Shown in pieces: positions 7,876-18,796 of a stretch of 23,303 nt of DNA. The translations under genes and the position numbers were made by a program. The stretch spans positions 54,557 to 77,859 of the forward strand of contig JH152685.1 in the NCBI GenBank assembly GCA_000226015.1, written 5' to 3'. Source of the DNA: Mnemiopsis leidyi (Eukaryota > Ctenophora > Tentaculata > Lobata > Bolinopsidae). The notes beneath the pieces are model-generated. The model was not told where the DNA came from and did no database searches. It was given only the letters and a program-made list of their open reading frames with translations. Every line of letters begins with the position of its first letter. The stretch's first letter is position 1.

Positions 7876-10122
7876 CTTATTAGTGTGCGGTATAAAATGA
7901 GATTGTTTGCAGTGACAGTCCGGATGTATAAGATTGTCTGTGTAGTCAGACCAGTCTAATATCTCTGTTTAGATGTCACCTTTGTAAGTGTGAACTGTGA
8001 ATTGTGGAGATTGCACACAGCGTATCTCTATAGTATATACCTAAGTAGCTCACCAATTCAAGCCGTGGTCTGGATTGGTTTATTACGTGCCCATAGTGTG
8101 TTGTCACGTAAGACTTCGTGCACTAAATATGGAAAAATTGCTCTGAATATGTTAAACACAGCCTAATGGCAGCACAAAATGGATAAGAGTAAGCCTTAAG
8201 ACAACTTTATAAAATACTGGTTTAGTTTTGCAACAGATTTTCAAGCAAAACCGAGGATTTGCGTAGACTTGTTTGAAAACCGGTTTGACCGCCGGTACCC
8301 ATAGGGGCATGGGTATGGGTACTAAAACTAAACATCGAATCTATTTTTCCCAAGAACATCGGCATTAGACAAGAGAGAGATCTGTAAGTTTTAGTATGTT
8401 TTAGTATGTTTCTGAAATTAATGTGCTGACTCGGGAGCCAATCTCTGTGCGTGTTGCTGGAGTGGCCTGATTAACGAGCTGTTTGAGTGTGTTAACAATT
8501 TAACGCCTTGCCGCCTACACCGCAACCATTTTCACTGTTAATGTCGCCCGGAAAATTAATCTTCATCAGCGTGGTAATGTGCTATTTCCGCTCATTTTCT
8601 CTTCATTTTCACTGTATTTTCTAGGTGTGTGTTACAAGCGTGTCTATTCAGACCCAGCTACAATTACAGAGAATATAAGACAATTTTTGATACAACCTCT
8701 GGTCTAAAAATTAAAAATGGCTAAATGGGTTTAGTTTCCTGTTGTTTTGCCTTTGGGAAAGGCTTTGCCAGAAAGTCAACAACTCAGATTATTTACAAAA
8801 CATAAAATTTTTCTACGTATGAACTGAAACAAATGTAACTGATCAACAATGAAATCAAGCATAACACAAACGAAAGTGCGGTTTCTAGAAAATATGTTTC
8901 TGAAGCGACTACCCAACATTACGACAAACAACCCGCATCGATTACGCACGAAACAAGGACAACATTACGGCAGGAGACACTGCCTGATATCACGTGATCA
9001 CGTTGGAACGAGGGTGATGAGATGCAGTACCTTGCGGGAAAGAGGTTGAGGGTGTTAATAAAGCCGTGTCTACATCAGGCGGAACAAGTTTTTTAAAGTT
9101 TCGTCTGCACATATATTTGTACATCTGTTAAAAAGGAGTTGTTAGGGCGGAGCGGTTTTGACGTGAAATTAGAGAATTATATCCATCAAGTGCAATTAGC
9201 CGAGACAATACGGAACGTTCATGGTTCAGGAAGTGGCTGGAATAATCACAGAGGCTGTTTAAATATAAATTAATGATGCAATTAATTCATTGTTTGACAC
9301 GACGAAACTGTGGATCAACAAGACAACGTACACTCCAACATATACCTCAGTCTGCTAACGTGTACATCAAGCGTAACTGCATGCTTAACAATGTGGGCAG
9401 GATTAAGTCTCGTTCCTGCTTTTCTCTAATTGGAGTTAACACGGAGCTGGCGGAACCTGAGCTGCAGCAACGAAACTGTTTTTTGTGGCAGCTGAACTTT
9501 TATACACTCCGTATTACTAGTAAAAGTGTGTGCTATTTAAAGTGGAAGAATGAGGTGATCGTGAGTCACGTTAATCGACCTTGTTTGTCGGATTAAATTT
9601 CTTTGACAAGGGCACTCCTTCGTAACTTGATAAAAATGAAATTATCTGCGTAAAGATTTGAAAACGAAATTGCGTGCTGCTTCAGACGTGGCATCTGTTC
9701 GAGGAAGCATCAAAATCAAATTTACAAGGCTGTCCACTAACAAGCTTATTGCAATTATTAAGATTCATAGCTTAGCAATTTCTGGCTGATTGCATAGGTG
9801 GAATTATTAGAGCCAATTCAATAATTGTCAAGATTTTTGATAAAATCCGCAGATGAGGTGATCATTATGAGAAGATTCTGACGAAACAGTATAAATATTA
9901 TAATATAATTAAACGAAACAGTATAACTTAAAGTATCTGAATGGTTACAAATACAATGCAAGCCGACAGAAATTACATCTAATTTATGCTTCAAGATTTT
10001 TGTAAAACGCGAAATTAGCATAATCTGATTATCCCTCACGTGTCACTATATGAGCAGATCAATTTTCTTATATGCAAAATGAAAGCGCAAGGCACGAGCT
10101 GATTGTCATTCAGGAAACTTAC
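7876..10122. other. Intergenic or intronic stretch without a supported gene
   Basis: It contains only short frames. The longest (9273-9596, +, 107 codons) has no recognisable domain or trustworthy splice context, although GTGAGT follows one in-frame stretch. Small repeats are present: GTACCCATA/TATGGGTAC inverted at 8296-8304 and 8314-8322, TTTTAGTATG twice in tandem near 8390, and ACGAAACAGTATAA twice at 9881-9894 and 9913-9926. Nothing else stands out. Confidence 0.45.
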
Positions 10123-10207
10123 GAATTTTCGTACCATGCGAGGCTTATAAATTCAATTTGAATCATATGATTGTAAGGAAATTGTGTCTCATAATGACAG
10201 ACGGCCA
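10123..10207 (-). CDS. Possible isolated coding exon (27 codons)
   Basis: On the - strand a moderate acceptor (AAATTTAG) precedes an open frame starting with two bases, AVCHYETQFPYNHM followed by IQIEFISLAWYEN, which ends at a full consensus donor, TTC then GTAAGT. Its phases (two bases in, phase 2 out) would let it follow 12615-12789 and precede 7118-7230, skipping the transmembrane exons. No family was recognised. The consensus donor is the main support, so this may be chance. Confidence 0.25.
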
Positions 10208-12161
10208 CTAAATTTTCTTAACAATAGATTGTATGATAATTGTATTCATGCTCATAACCGAAGGAATTTAATTGTCTCTGACTCTATTGATCTTGTCGAA
10301 AATAGATGATGTCAATTTGCCGCATCTATAACAATTTTTTCTGATCTAATGGCACACCTTATCACCCTATCACTACGTGAGTAACGCTGCACGACAAATT
10401 CATCTTCGGCAAAAATGAACTTCTATGAGGTAACAAACAGCAAACAATGACAAAAAAGCGAATCACCGCACAACACACATAGTTACATGACCTGAGTTCA
10501 TAGTGCGCAAAACAGTTGGGGTTGAACAACGAGAAAGTAAAGCAAGGGCATGAGTGTGCTCTCGGTTTGTGTCCTGCATAGTTCTGATAGATGTAGCTGT
10601 GAGAAGAAGCCTTACTTAACGTAAATGTACGACCAAGAAGTAGAACTTGTACAATGTCCTGAGCAGCTGCTGCGTACGTGTAATTACTTTTAAATTTCAA
10701 GTGTCACCTAACTTCCTAAAGGTAGACTGTAAAAGTTTGGCCGGTAATTAAGGAATTACAACCCCAACTTTAAGTCTGGTTCCGGAAATTAGGTACTTTG
10801 CAGAGTGTAGAGGTAATTATTTTGATAGTTTATTTATTATCAGTGGTAATTTATCACTTTGGCAATCTGTAACAACTCCAATTAAGCTTTATGCTGGATA
10901 ATTGGACCAAACCAAAATATAAGTATTTGCCAAACAATTTAACATTTCACTACCGCCACGATATAGTTACCATCTAATGGCTTTCTATTAACTAGTCGGC
11001 ACTCTGTACGATTCACCGCACAACTGCGCTTCAAAATCAATATCAGTTATTCCGTTGCGACTTGGAATTTACGGGTAAAAACGAATTAAACTGAATGAAA
11101 AGTACACCTGAGGATTAAGGTTCTTGTTTCTGATATTCTTTGTGGTAATAGTGACTTCTGAAAAGAGTTACAACAACACAAAATTTTCAATTTACATGGT
11201 TCCTGAGATAAATATTACTACATATAATGTTGTAATTGTATTTGTTTGAATATTTTGAAATAAGACAATTTGCCCGAAAAAAGGTTCTTATTGTTGCAAC
11301 TGCAAAGACTTCAAATTTTGTTTTATAAACCCACTTATGCTTTAAGGCATATTTGATAACTTAATGAGTACAATCTGTCGGATGAACAATTCCAAAATTT
11401 GGCTCAATTCCCGTTGGCATATGCTGTATTCAAGGTAGATAAATGTATGGTATTATTAAAGATAAAATATGTCGAAGTGACGAGGGACAGGTATACAATA
11501 TCATATAATGATGGACAAACCTGCCAGAGAATTGGCAGCTACATTTTGAAGTGTGGAAGCACAAAGATCCGCCACAACAATGGACGATCGATATATTTGT
11601 ATTCCCGGGGAATAAAGCAATTTTTGGCAGGTTATAAGCACTTACAACCATCCCAGCCTCACGAGTCATAACATTTATATTCATCGCCAATTATAGCCAA
11701 TTTAAAACAATGAGGTCATAATAGGCCATAAGGCCTTTGAGCATAATAAATTAATAGATAATGAAAACTTGATCTGTAAGGTTTAAAGCTAAGACTGCAG
11801 CTGGTGGGATGTTGGGGGTAAGCACTAAGCCACGTGAGACAAAGGAAACAATAAGTGCATTTTTACATTGAACGTAGCTGCGAGTTAGTATGTTACATGC
11901 CGAAGACGTCAGAAGAACAGCTGCGAGCCAGAACTTTAGGGATTTACCATAACTGACCGTTGCTTTTAAAGTAATAGTGTTGATGATAGAGCCAGTAATT
12001 ATTATTGAACTTTAAAGTTTTAATATGGACGTTCAATATGTTGCAGTCCTTTCGACTGTTCAGCTCCCTGAAGGAGATGTAACCTAACTTGTAAGTGCAC
12101 TTTCTTGATGTATGTTTGTTATCAAGGATGACATATCATATAATTGTTTCTTTGTAAATGA
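10208..12161. other. Non-coding stretch with unassigned open frames
   Basis: The longest frame in the window (10700-10362, -, 112 codons) lies here. It is Cys- and Phe-rich towards the end and matches nothing I know. A + strand frame at 11399-11671 has some coding-like codon choice and an AATAAA about 75 bases after its stop, but no convincing start or acceptor. Neither is called as a gene. The rest is AT-rich sequence without visible repeats. Confidence 0.4.
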
Positions 12162-12408
12162 AGGGGGGTAAGGCACTAGCACTGACAATGACCATGACAC
12201 GTCCTGGGATTTGCCGCATGATAGATGGTCGAAAAGCATGGCCAAAGGCCATGAAAAATTTGGATTTTGTCATGGTCATAATTTTAACCATTTGACCACA
12301 GTTATATTTAGAATTTGACCATGGTTATTTGACCATGACACCCGGGTCCCAGAAGTATTGGTTTAATTAAAATTGGTCAAAAATCGTGGTCATCTTACTC
12401 ACCCCCTC
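12162..12408. mobile_element. MITE-like element, copy 1, with 7-base target duplication
   Basis: TAAATGA lies directly outside both ends (12155-12161 and 12409-12415). The ends are inverted: left AGGGGGGTAAG, right reading inward GAGGGGGTGAG, and both continue into a TGACCA tract. The body is crowded with ATGGTCA/TGACCAT words (12189, 12273, 12292, 12317, 12331 and others), so it can fold heavily on itself. There is no coding frame. A diverged copy lies at 20570-20754, which shows a dispersed family. A 7- to 8-base duplication with short G-rich inverted ends would fit a hAT-type non-autonomous element; that class assignment is inference. Confidence 0.7.
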
Positions 12409-12614
12409 TAAATGATATTATCACGTATTTAAGTCTACTTTAATTTTATCCACAATTAAGACTTAAATTTGAGAGTTATTGGTCAAATAAAAGCTCGGAA
12501 ATCTGTCCCTACACAATAATTTAAATAAGCTGAATTTCACCCCTTGCAGCTGCACTGCAAGTACAACCAGGGTTACAAAGCAATGCTATAAAACAGGTTA
12601 GGATTTATATTTAC

Positions 12615-12789
12615 CGAAACTGGCGCGGCCCGTGGTAGGTCCTCTGTCCACATCTTGAGTTTCTAGCTCGTGCGATTTTAACACAAAATAATTAAACATC
12701 TCAAAGAATCGTTCGACGTTAATTTCGATACCGCTGGTGTTCAGTTTGCATGAAAGATACTTATTTTGGTAGTCAGGAAATGTGGACAT
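12615..12789 (-). CDS. Possible first coding exon of an unrecognised gene (58 codons)
   Basis: On the - strand an ATG at 12789-12787, shortly after an in-frame TAA, opens a frame starting MSTFPDYQNKYLSCKLNT and continuing SGIEINVERFFEMFNYF. It ends in a Gly/Arg-rich stretch at a donor, TTTCG then GTAAAT (GT at 12614-12613), leaving phase 1. Codon choice is coding-like and the middle could form a helix. Phase 1 is compatible with the two-base starts at 10207 and at 7875, so it might be an upstream exon of the membrane-protein gene, but that link is only phase arithmetic. No domain was recognised. Confidence 0.35.
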
Positions 12790-13885
12790 TGATTAGGTTA
12801 TTGACTCAATTTTAACGTCGTAAAATAGGTTTGATTTTGAATCATCGTAGTAGAATGATTTAAGAAGGATAAAAATATGAGAAAGTGTCAAATATTTAGC
12901 ATGAGAGCACTGTAAATGTATTCAGTTCACATTTTGTATTATGCAAATTCAAAGCTAATTTGGCGCAAATGCAATTGCCAATTGCAACGATAGCTTTCGA
13001 CTGCGTAACACTCATCCCGAATCGAAGATATAATATATACGGTAAATATTTTTCTTTTTATTATACAGTACACCAGTTTAGAAACCATTAAGAAACAATT
13101 TCCGTGCCAAACTGGATACTGATACCGAAACCGTCGGGATATATTAATAGCTGGATATTAGAGCAGTAAGTTTGATATTATGAGAGTGTAGGAATTCCTT
13201 ATTTTTCAGATTGTGGGCTCATCAGGTCGCGCCAAAAATTTTTAGGCACTAGTATTTGTCTGGCGTATTACCGTGTTTCTCCCACAAGTTTGGGAAAAAA
13301 TGAAATGTGATACTAAGAATTTGATATTGGTAAGCGCTGGTCATTAGAGTAGGACCGCCATTACAAGAGGTGCAACTGCACCCCAATTGCTGAAAGGAAT
13401 TATATTTTCTTCCCAAATGATCGCAGTAGAAATGGTGTGCCTCTGAAAGTGTTGCAATTGAAATCAGAGCAATTTTGTAGGGGATATAAATACCACTTGT
13501 TTTTAGGAACTTAACGTGATCAAATAAGTAGAAATTATGTAGAAATTTAGAAGGATTCAAAAGACGAGTAGCGAGTATAAGCGACCTTTCAAATTTTCCG
13601 AGAGGTCTTACAAGAATTTTTCACCGAGAAGATTAATTTAACTAAATAATGTTCAGAGATGATCAGCACTTGACTTAGTGAATGTAAGTCCTAGAGCAAG
13701 CTTTTCATAGAAAGTCTTAGTTGCTAGACGTAAATGACTTATCTAAGCTTAATTAATCAGTGATATGACGTTATAGGCACTGTGTTTAAAACAGCGTCTT
13801 TCTTTTTATGTCAGCGTTACGACTGGTTAAATTAGTGTGCTATGTGTCCCTCACTAAACTGGAACCGGCTCCGTTATTTGCAGTC
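12790..13885. other. AT-rich stretch with nothing supported
   Basis: A 103-codon - strand frame (13560-13249) has no domain, poor codon bias and no good splice sites. I see no repeats or RNA genes. Confidence 0.4.
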
Positions 13886-14115
13886 CCACTCTCAATCAAA
13901 AACACGTGACATACAAGGGCCGAGGCAAAATCAGACTCTTTTACACCTGTATCCGTGGTCGGAAAGGGATTTCTGCCTTCTGCGTGGTAGTTACAAGCAG
14001 CAAATACTCAAACGTGTATCAAGCAGATGTATCAGATAACTTGCAGTTTGACACCAATAAATACAAGTCCCAATCACTAGGACCTCAATCTGCATTGTTA
14101 CTTGGCAGATTATAA
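13886..14115 (+). CDS. Possible terminal exon of a + strand gene
   Basis: A good-looking acceptor (GGCTCCGTTATTTGCAG, ending at 13883) opens a frame that starts with one base and includes HVTYKGRGKIRLFYTCIRGR, then KGISAFCVVVTSSKYSNVYQ, and ends at TAA 14113-14115. Codon choice is coding-like (CGT, GGC, TTC, GTG, AAC) and the hydrophobic/polar pattern looks like beta strands. An AATAAA lies at 14451-14456. If real it would be the end of a gene whose earlier exons I did not find, or a fragment of an old coding element. No family was recognised. Confidence 0.3.
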
Positions 14116-16620
14116 TTACATTATCATAAACCTACCGGACCAGACTACACGCTATATGTTACACTATTGAAGTATCGAGACTTCCTATATTCCCACCATG
14201 TTTGAATTCTCACCTGGAACCTCGGTTTAGTATTGAACTATCATACCCTACCCTACTGCCCGGCATATTTAACGTCCATATTATTGCAAGAATTTAAACT
14301 TCCTCCCAAATGTACGTAAAGCAGTACCAGCTGCATCCCAGTTTGCGGCTTAAATCCGTCCGACTTTGCGTATCTGTATTACATAACTTCTACAAGTGAT
14401 TCTACAATTGACTCCCTCAATCTGATCTTCATATAATATAACAAAACGAGAATAAAACTCATCAGAATAAATTCTAAAAGTACGTTTACAAAGTATAAAA
14501 TCCTCACAGTCTTTATATGACTTGTAAGTCTAACTCAAAACTAATGCGCCTTAATATGAACCAAAGGTTCTCTGTGACCTTATAAAAATAACGTCTGGAG
14601 AAAACCGTATAACAATAGAATTCATCAGCCCAGAATAATTTATGCAATCGAGCGACAAGCGTCTCAACTATGGAATCTTCTCTGTTTATCGCCTTCTTAC
14701 TCTATTACTCCATCACGATGGTTCCATGTCGTAAGGTTCATAAATCTAGATTGAAATTACTGTTGCTAGAAGTGCAATCTTACTGATACGATTTAGAATG
14801 GATAGGTCAAGGTGCTATCAAGTCACTATAAAAAGTATTCTTAAGAAGTATTCTTAAATGACAAATGAACCTATCTGATTTTTTCTGTGCATCAAAATCA
14901 TCAACTTTCAAGAGTCTGCTACTTTAACCGACTTAAAGTGCAACGTTTTTAACCCATGACAAGCAAGTGTCGATTTTATAGAGGTTCTCTTTATCTCCCT
15001 TGGGCGACAGAAGCATCTGGTGGCGATCACGATAGCATTTTTAGCCTTTCTCGCATTAGCCCCTTGGCATGTCGTCACAATTTATAATTTGCTGTTTTTT
15101 TAACTTGCCAATCTTTGATTATTGTTATTACCAGCCATTTAGCAGGGGACCAGAGGGGAAACTCGGTGACGGTTTTGCCAACTAACCGCAATTTTTATTT
15201 TGTGTGTATAGAAACACCAAGGAAATATTTCCTTGTGTTTGATATACAGTTATAGACAACACCTGCACATTTTAGTAACATCACAGTTGCTGATGACCAC
15301 TCTTTTAAAAGAAAGCTCGCTGTCCGAATTATACGTGAGGTAAACTTATCAAAAACTAAGCTATAGATTTACATGGAGTCGTGGTTACGCACGGACGGCC
15401 AATCGTGTAATATCATCATCTCTTAGTTTTAATATGAAATTGCTGAGACATTCAAGGTGGTCCAAGGATTTGATATCAATGTTCGAGCTTTAAGTGCGTG
15501 AGAGTGACGAACTTCTTTATTCATTGACCGCTCTCTCAATCATCATTCATCACCACAATATGACCATCCAAGAAAGTTTTGTAAAATTTAACCATCACAA
15601 ACTTGTTACTAGTCAATTAGGACAATTTATAAGTATGTAAATTATGAAGTAGCAAGGTTTCTCACTCTTCAGATAAACTGACGTATTTAGTTATTATCCT
15701 ATATATTTACTTCACTCACTTGAAGCATCGAAAGTCTTGTAACTGTGATTCCAGGAATATAGCATCCTTTTGAAGAGTAGAAAGTTAACATGTGATTGTA
15801 CTTGGGCAATTTGCTCTTGCAGGTTTATAATTCCAATAAGAATAAAAAACTTTGTTTTAATTTTATGCACCGATGACGATTTGGTTTGCGTCCATGAAAA
15901 TATCTTTCTTAATGTCTCAAAAGTAAAATAAGAAAAGAGCTGAAACTCGTCAAATTCAGCAGCGCTAGAGCAGAAAAAAGGTAAACTGCGTCATTTAACC
16001 TCCAAGAATTCGTATGACTTTTCGGGTAGTAACTACGTCAATCGGTCAATTATAGCTGTAACTCGATTGAACATTTGCAGCAAGCACTTTTCGAATAGGA
16101 AAGACAATATTTGGTCATACCACGTGGGGAAATTCGGGCAGAAGTTTAAAACTGGTATAGTTCCAAAGCTAAAGCTACATACAATTACAACGTTTGCTGA
16201 CTACTGTGTTTATGGTGGTGGTGCAGATAATTGTGGTCAAACATTTGAATTTCAATTTTAATTCTACCCAGCGTTTCCGATTACTCCCCTGTGAAAAAAT
16301 ACCTGGCCTTATGACGCGTCTCGGCCAAATTGTGAGCTCACAATACTTTTTTGTGACTTGGTTTTAACTGACGTTCGATATAAACAAAGCTGTCTGTAGC
16401 TGTGTCTGTGTGTAACTGGGTTAGAATGTTTACCACGATATATGGTTAAATCGAATGAAGAGATAAGACGCCGGCCAAGGATAGAAGTAGAGTCAAGAAT
16501 GAGTCAAAGTTGCAGGAATGAGTCGAAATTAACCCTAATGTAAATAATCAAGCAGTAAAAGCAACAACATTATGACGATTTGCTCTAGCTTGCCTACCTG
16601 TGTTTTACTCCTCTAGAGAA
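14116..16620. other. Long AT-rich stretch without a gene
   Basis: No exon or RNA gene could be supported. A small local duplication, AAGTATTCTTAAG-like, occurs twice in tandem near 14835-14858. The frame 16067-16261 (+) has no supporting signals. Confidence 0.4.
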
Positions 16621-16632
16621 ATTTGGTGGGAG

Positions 16633-16663
16633 TGATAGTTCTTGTCCGGGTCAAGAACTATCA
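16633..16663. repeat. Perfect 12-bp hairpin
   Basis: TGATAGTTCTTG (16633-16644) and CAAGAACTATCA (16652-16663) are perfect inverted repeats with a seven-base loop, TCCGGGT. The flanking bases add a G-T and an A-T pair. A second hairpin follows 35 bases later. A short structured RNA, a chromatin site or chance are all possible. Confidence 0.8.
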
Positions 16664-16697
16664 TTAGAAATATAGAAATAACAAGGAAACTTTAGGC

Positions 16698-16727
16698 TAG
16701 CCAAAACTAAAAGTGGAGTTTTGGCTA
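16698..16727. repeat. Perfect 11-bp hairpin
   Basis: TAGCCAAAACT (16698-16708) pairs with AGTTTTGGCTA (16717-16727) across an eight-base loop. It lies just downstream (in the - strand sense) of the proposed poly(A) signal of the ankyrin-repeat gene and next to the hairpin at 16633-16663. Confidence 0.8.
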
Positions 16728-16847
16728 ATTATATTCAATTAGGGTAATATCCGGCATCAATAACTGAATTGTACTGTTAGAAAGCTCCATTATGCAATCT
16801 CTAACTCGTTTACAAGGGAAAAGGTATGATTAGATGTATGTAAAACT

Positions 16848-16853
16848 TTTATT
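16848..16853 (-). terminator. Candidate polyadenylation signal of the ankyrin-repeat gene
   Basis: AATAAA on the - strand, about 316 bases after the stop codon at 17171-17169. It is the first exact AATAAA I noticed in the 3' flank. A single hexamer in AT-rich DNA is weak evidence by itself; its position behind a convincing last exon makes it plausible. Confidence 0.4.
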
Positions 16854-17168
16854 ACATTATTTAGGTCTAAACAATTTTAATGAGTGCTGCGAAACTGAAA
16901 ATTCTCGTGATAAACACCAAAAATCAAAACAAGAAAGATTGACAGATTTGATGTTTTAGTTTTACTGATAGTCAAGTAGTAGTACTGGTGAACGCTGAGT
17001 TCCATAATTTTGTTAATCTGTGACAGCTGAGAGCAATGACCAATTTCAAAGAGTTGATCTTGGCAATGACGAGTTGATTCTCATCTGGTTTGTACTTGTC
17101 CAGATTGTCATTTCAATACATGTTTCTGTTTGTGGATCGTCTGAAGCTGATACGCAGGAATTACTGAC

Positions 17169-17236
17169 TTAGCCCGTAGCACCTTTATCTAGTAGTACTT
17201 TAACTATGTCCTTCCTCCCTCGTGCCTTGGCATAAC
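17169..17236 (-). CDS. Last exon of ankyrin-repeat protein gene (21 codons plus stop)
   Basis: On the - strand, after CCTCTTGAG, the exon starts with two bases that complete the codon left by the exon at 17355-17494, giving ...NGHTPLSYAKARGRKDIV, then KVLLDKGATG and a TAA stop at 17171-17169. The TPLxxA...G..DIV..LL..GA pattern is a textbook ankyrin repeat that runs across the splice junction, which strongly supports both exons and the 118-base intron. The repeat is the last in the protein. Ankyrin repeats mediate protein-protein binding; the partner cannot be told from this piece. Confidence 0.85.
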
Positions 17237-17354
17237 CTCAAGAGGATGGTGAACGATTAGCTAGAAAGATATTTTCTTCAATTAAGATAAAAGAATATTT
17301 TTACCGGTTTATTACTAACAATTTTCTCAAGGGTTCCACAAAAAATCTACTCAC

Positions 17355-17494
17355 TAAGTGGAGTGTGGCCGTTCAAAGCTTTTTCGTTGACATCAAGTTG
17401 TTTGTGTTGGAGAAGCAACTTGATGATGTCCTTGTACCCACAGTCAATAGCTATCATTATCGGAGGGTCTGATTTGTACTCAGAGGTTCGAATA
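17355..17494 (-). CDS. Ankyrin-repeat exon (46 codons)
   Basis: The - strand exon follows a strong acceptor (CTATCCTTTTCAG) and ends CTTA before a consensus donor GTGAGT (GT at 17354-17353). It starts with one base and leaves phase 1. It reads IRTSEYKSDPPIMIAIDCGY, then KDIIKLLLQHKQLDVNEK, then ALNGHTPL. The middle is a full ankyrin repeat (PPIMIAIDCGYKDIIKLLL) with the N-terminal part of the next. Its first codons complete a repeat begun in the exon at 17763-17907. Confidence 0.88.
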
Positions 17495-17762
17495 CTGAAA
17501 AGGATAGAGCTGACAATCTGTTCAAATGACTGTTAGGTACAAATTGTGAAACTGTACACACTCCAAAAGCAATTTTTACTGGTAAATAATGATATCACTG
17601 TCGTTGAAAGAAGTTGATGTTGAAAAAAGGCATTTATACTCGATAAAGAGTTCTCAATCATGACATGTCTACTCGAAAAGTCGATAATGAATTAGTCGCT
17701 TGTTGATTCACTAGAATTCACAACTCAAGAAAAATCTTAGCGGGCCGGGGGGTTGCAAAAAC

Positions 17763-17907
17763 CTGGCTCCCCGCGCAATACATTTTTCTATTCCTGTGAA
17801 ACTTCGCTTCTTGATGTGCTCGATGAGTTTCTGGTCCATTTTTCTCTGGTTGTTAAATCGACCTCCGCAGTTTGGCCCAGGTCTTATGGGAGGATTTGAT
17901 ATCGGTG
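17763..17907 (-). CDS. Exon entering the ankyrin domain (47 codons)
   Basis: On the - strand, after the acceptor CCACATTTCAG, the exon starts with two bases and reads a Pro/Gly/Asn-rich linker (PISNPPIRPGPNCGGRF), then MDQKLIEHIKKRSF and TGIEKCIARGA, ending at CCAG before GTTTTT (weak donor). Joined to the next exon it gives IEKCIARGASIRT, the second helix and turn of an ankyrin repeat, so the junction makes structural sense. The first helix lies in LIEHIKKRS. An alternative, later acceptor (AACAACCAG) would trim the linker but does not fit the upstream phases. Confidence 0.8.
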
Positions 17908-18037
17908 CTGAAATGTGGCAAATTGTTGTCTTTATCATTGTGGTCTTGAAATTGTGCAAATTTTTAATAACTGAGAAATCCAAACTAACTTAAAGAAATG
18001 CAAACTAACAAACGCAAATTAAAGCGAACCTACCTAC

Positions 18038-18155
18038 TCTTAACGAGCTGTTTGACAGGGAAGCGAGCACCATATTCGCCTGGGTACCAGATCTTTGTGG
18101 CTGATTCATCCTTTCTGTAGCTTCGGTCCTTATTCTCCGACAATTGGTTAATAAG
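18038..18155 (-). CDS. Exon preceding the ankyrin domain (39 codons)
   Basis: On the - strand, from a CAAACAG acceptor, the frame reads LINQLSENKDRSYRKDESAT, then KIWYPGEYGARFPVKQLVK, with coding-like codons. Two overlapping donors exist in AAGAGTAGGTAGG. The first (exon end 18038, phase 1) fits the two-base start at 17907; the second (exon end 18034, phase 2) has the better AG-GT context and would fit splicing straight to 17494, skipping one exon. Both joins keep the frame open, so exon skipping is possible. The domain was not recognised. An in-frame TAA lies shortly before the acceptor. Confidence 0.75.
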
Positions 18156-18796
18156 CTGTTTGAACTTTATTTAACTAACAGTAATCGACTTACTTTATAC
18201 TTTATTTTACTGCAGATATAAAATGAAGCAATTGAAAGTACTCCGTAAAAGAATGCAAATGAACATCACAGGCTATCGGGGAAAGCATGAAACACTGCGT
18301 TCCAATATCAAACAAAGCAACTATTGAAAGATAAATTGACACATGTGATGTTTTGTCCTAATTTGTGAGTTCAGACAATTTAGTTATTGTGCACATCATA
18401 TTGCCCTTAATATTCGAGCCCGGCTTTTTTCGATCATAATACCAAAACAAAAGTCACAAATTTCAAGAAACGCTTCATAAAAAGCTGGAGTGGCGTGATC
18501 TTTTGTAAGAAACAGAGCATTTTGTGACTTTGTAAGGTCAATGTTACCAATAATTTCATCAGATGGGGCCAGCCTTGCGATATCGTAGGTTATTTAATGC
18601 TACACGGTTGTTAGGACTGGTTTTATAAAAGCTGGACCATAGAGTCGCACTTACGGTAAACAAAATAGTATGCAATGATTCACTCAACACTGGTTCAGGA
18701 GTTTATCGATAAGTCGGATGACCATAGGTGTTGCTAAAAGGTGAAAGTTCAAATGATTGCGTGCTAATCGTTTTGTGATCTTACTCTTAGTCTTAC

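Noticed and set aside
9273..9596. 107-codon + strand frame as a coding gene
   Set aside because: No domain, no clear start context, and no splice sites that agree with its frame; a frame of this length is not rare in a 23-kb window.
10123..10207. Joining this exon directly to the ankyrin exon at 17355-17494 (HTPL + M AVCH)
   Set aside because: The phases fit, but the exon at 17169-17236 fits as well, gives a textbook ankyrin repeat and is only 118 bases away, so it is clearly the true continuation.
10362..10700. 112-codon - strand frame as a gene, and its AAAAQDIVQVLLLG stretch as an ankyrin repeat
   Set aside because: It is the longest frame, but the Cys/Phe-rich second half looks random, the ankyrin-like stretch lacks the conserved turn and TPL residues, and the real ankyrin gene ends at 17169.
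11399..11671. 90-codon + strand frame with nearby AATAAA
   Set aside because: Codon choice is partly coding-like but there is no acceptor, no start and no recognisable domain; AATAAA is common in AT-rich DNA.
16594..16670. Coding exon before the CAG/GTAGGC donor near 16600 on the - strand
   Set aside because: All frames meet a stop within a few codons of any possible acceptor; the region is instead dominated by a hairpin.
17480..17494. tRNA B-box (GGTTCGAAT)
   Set aside because: No matching A-box or cloverleaf around it; the sequence belongs to the ankyrin exon on the other strand.
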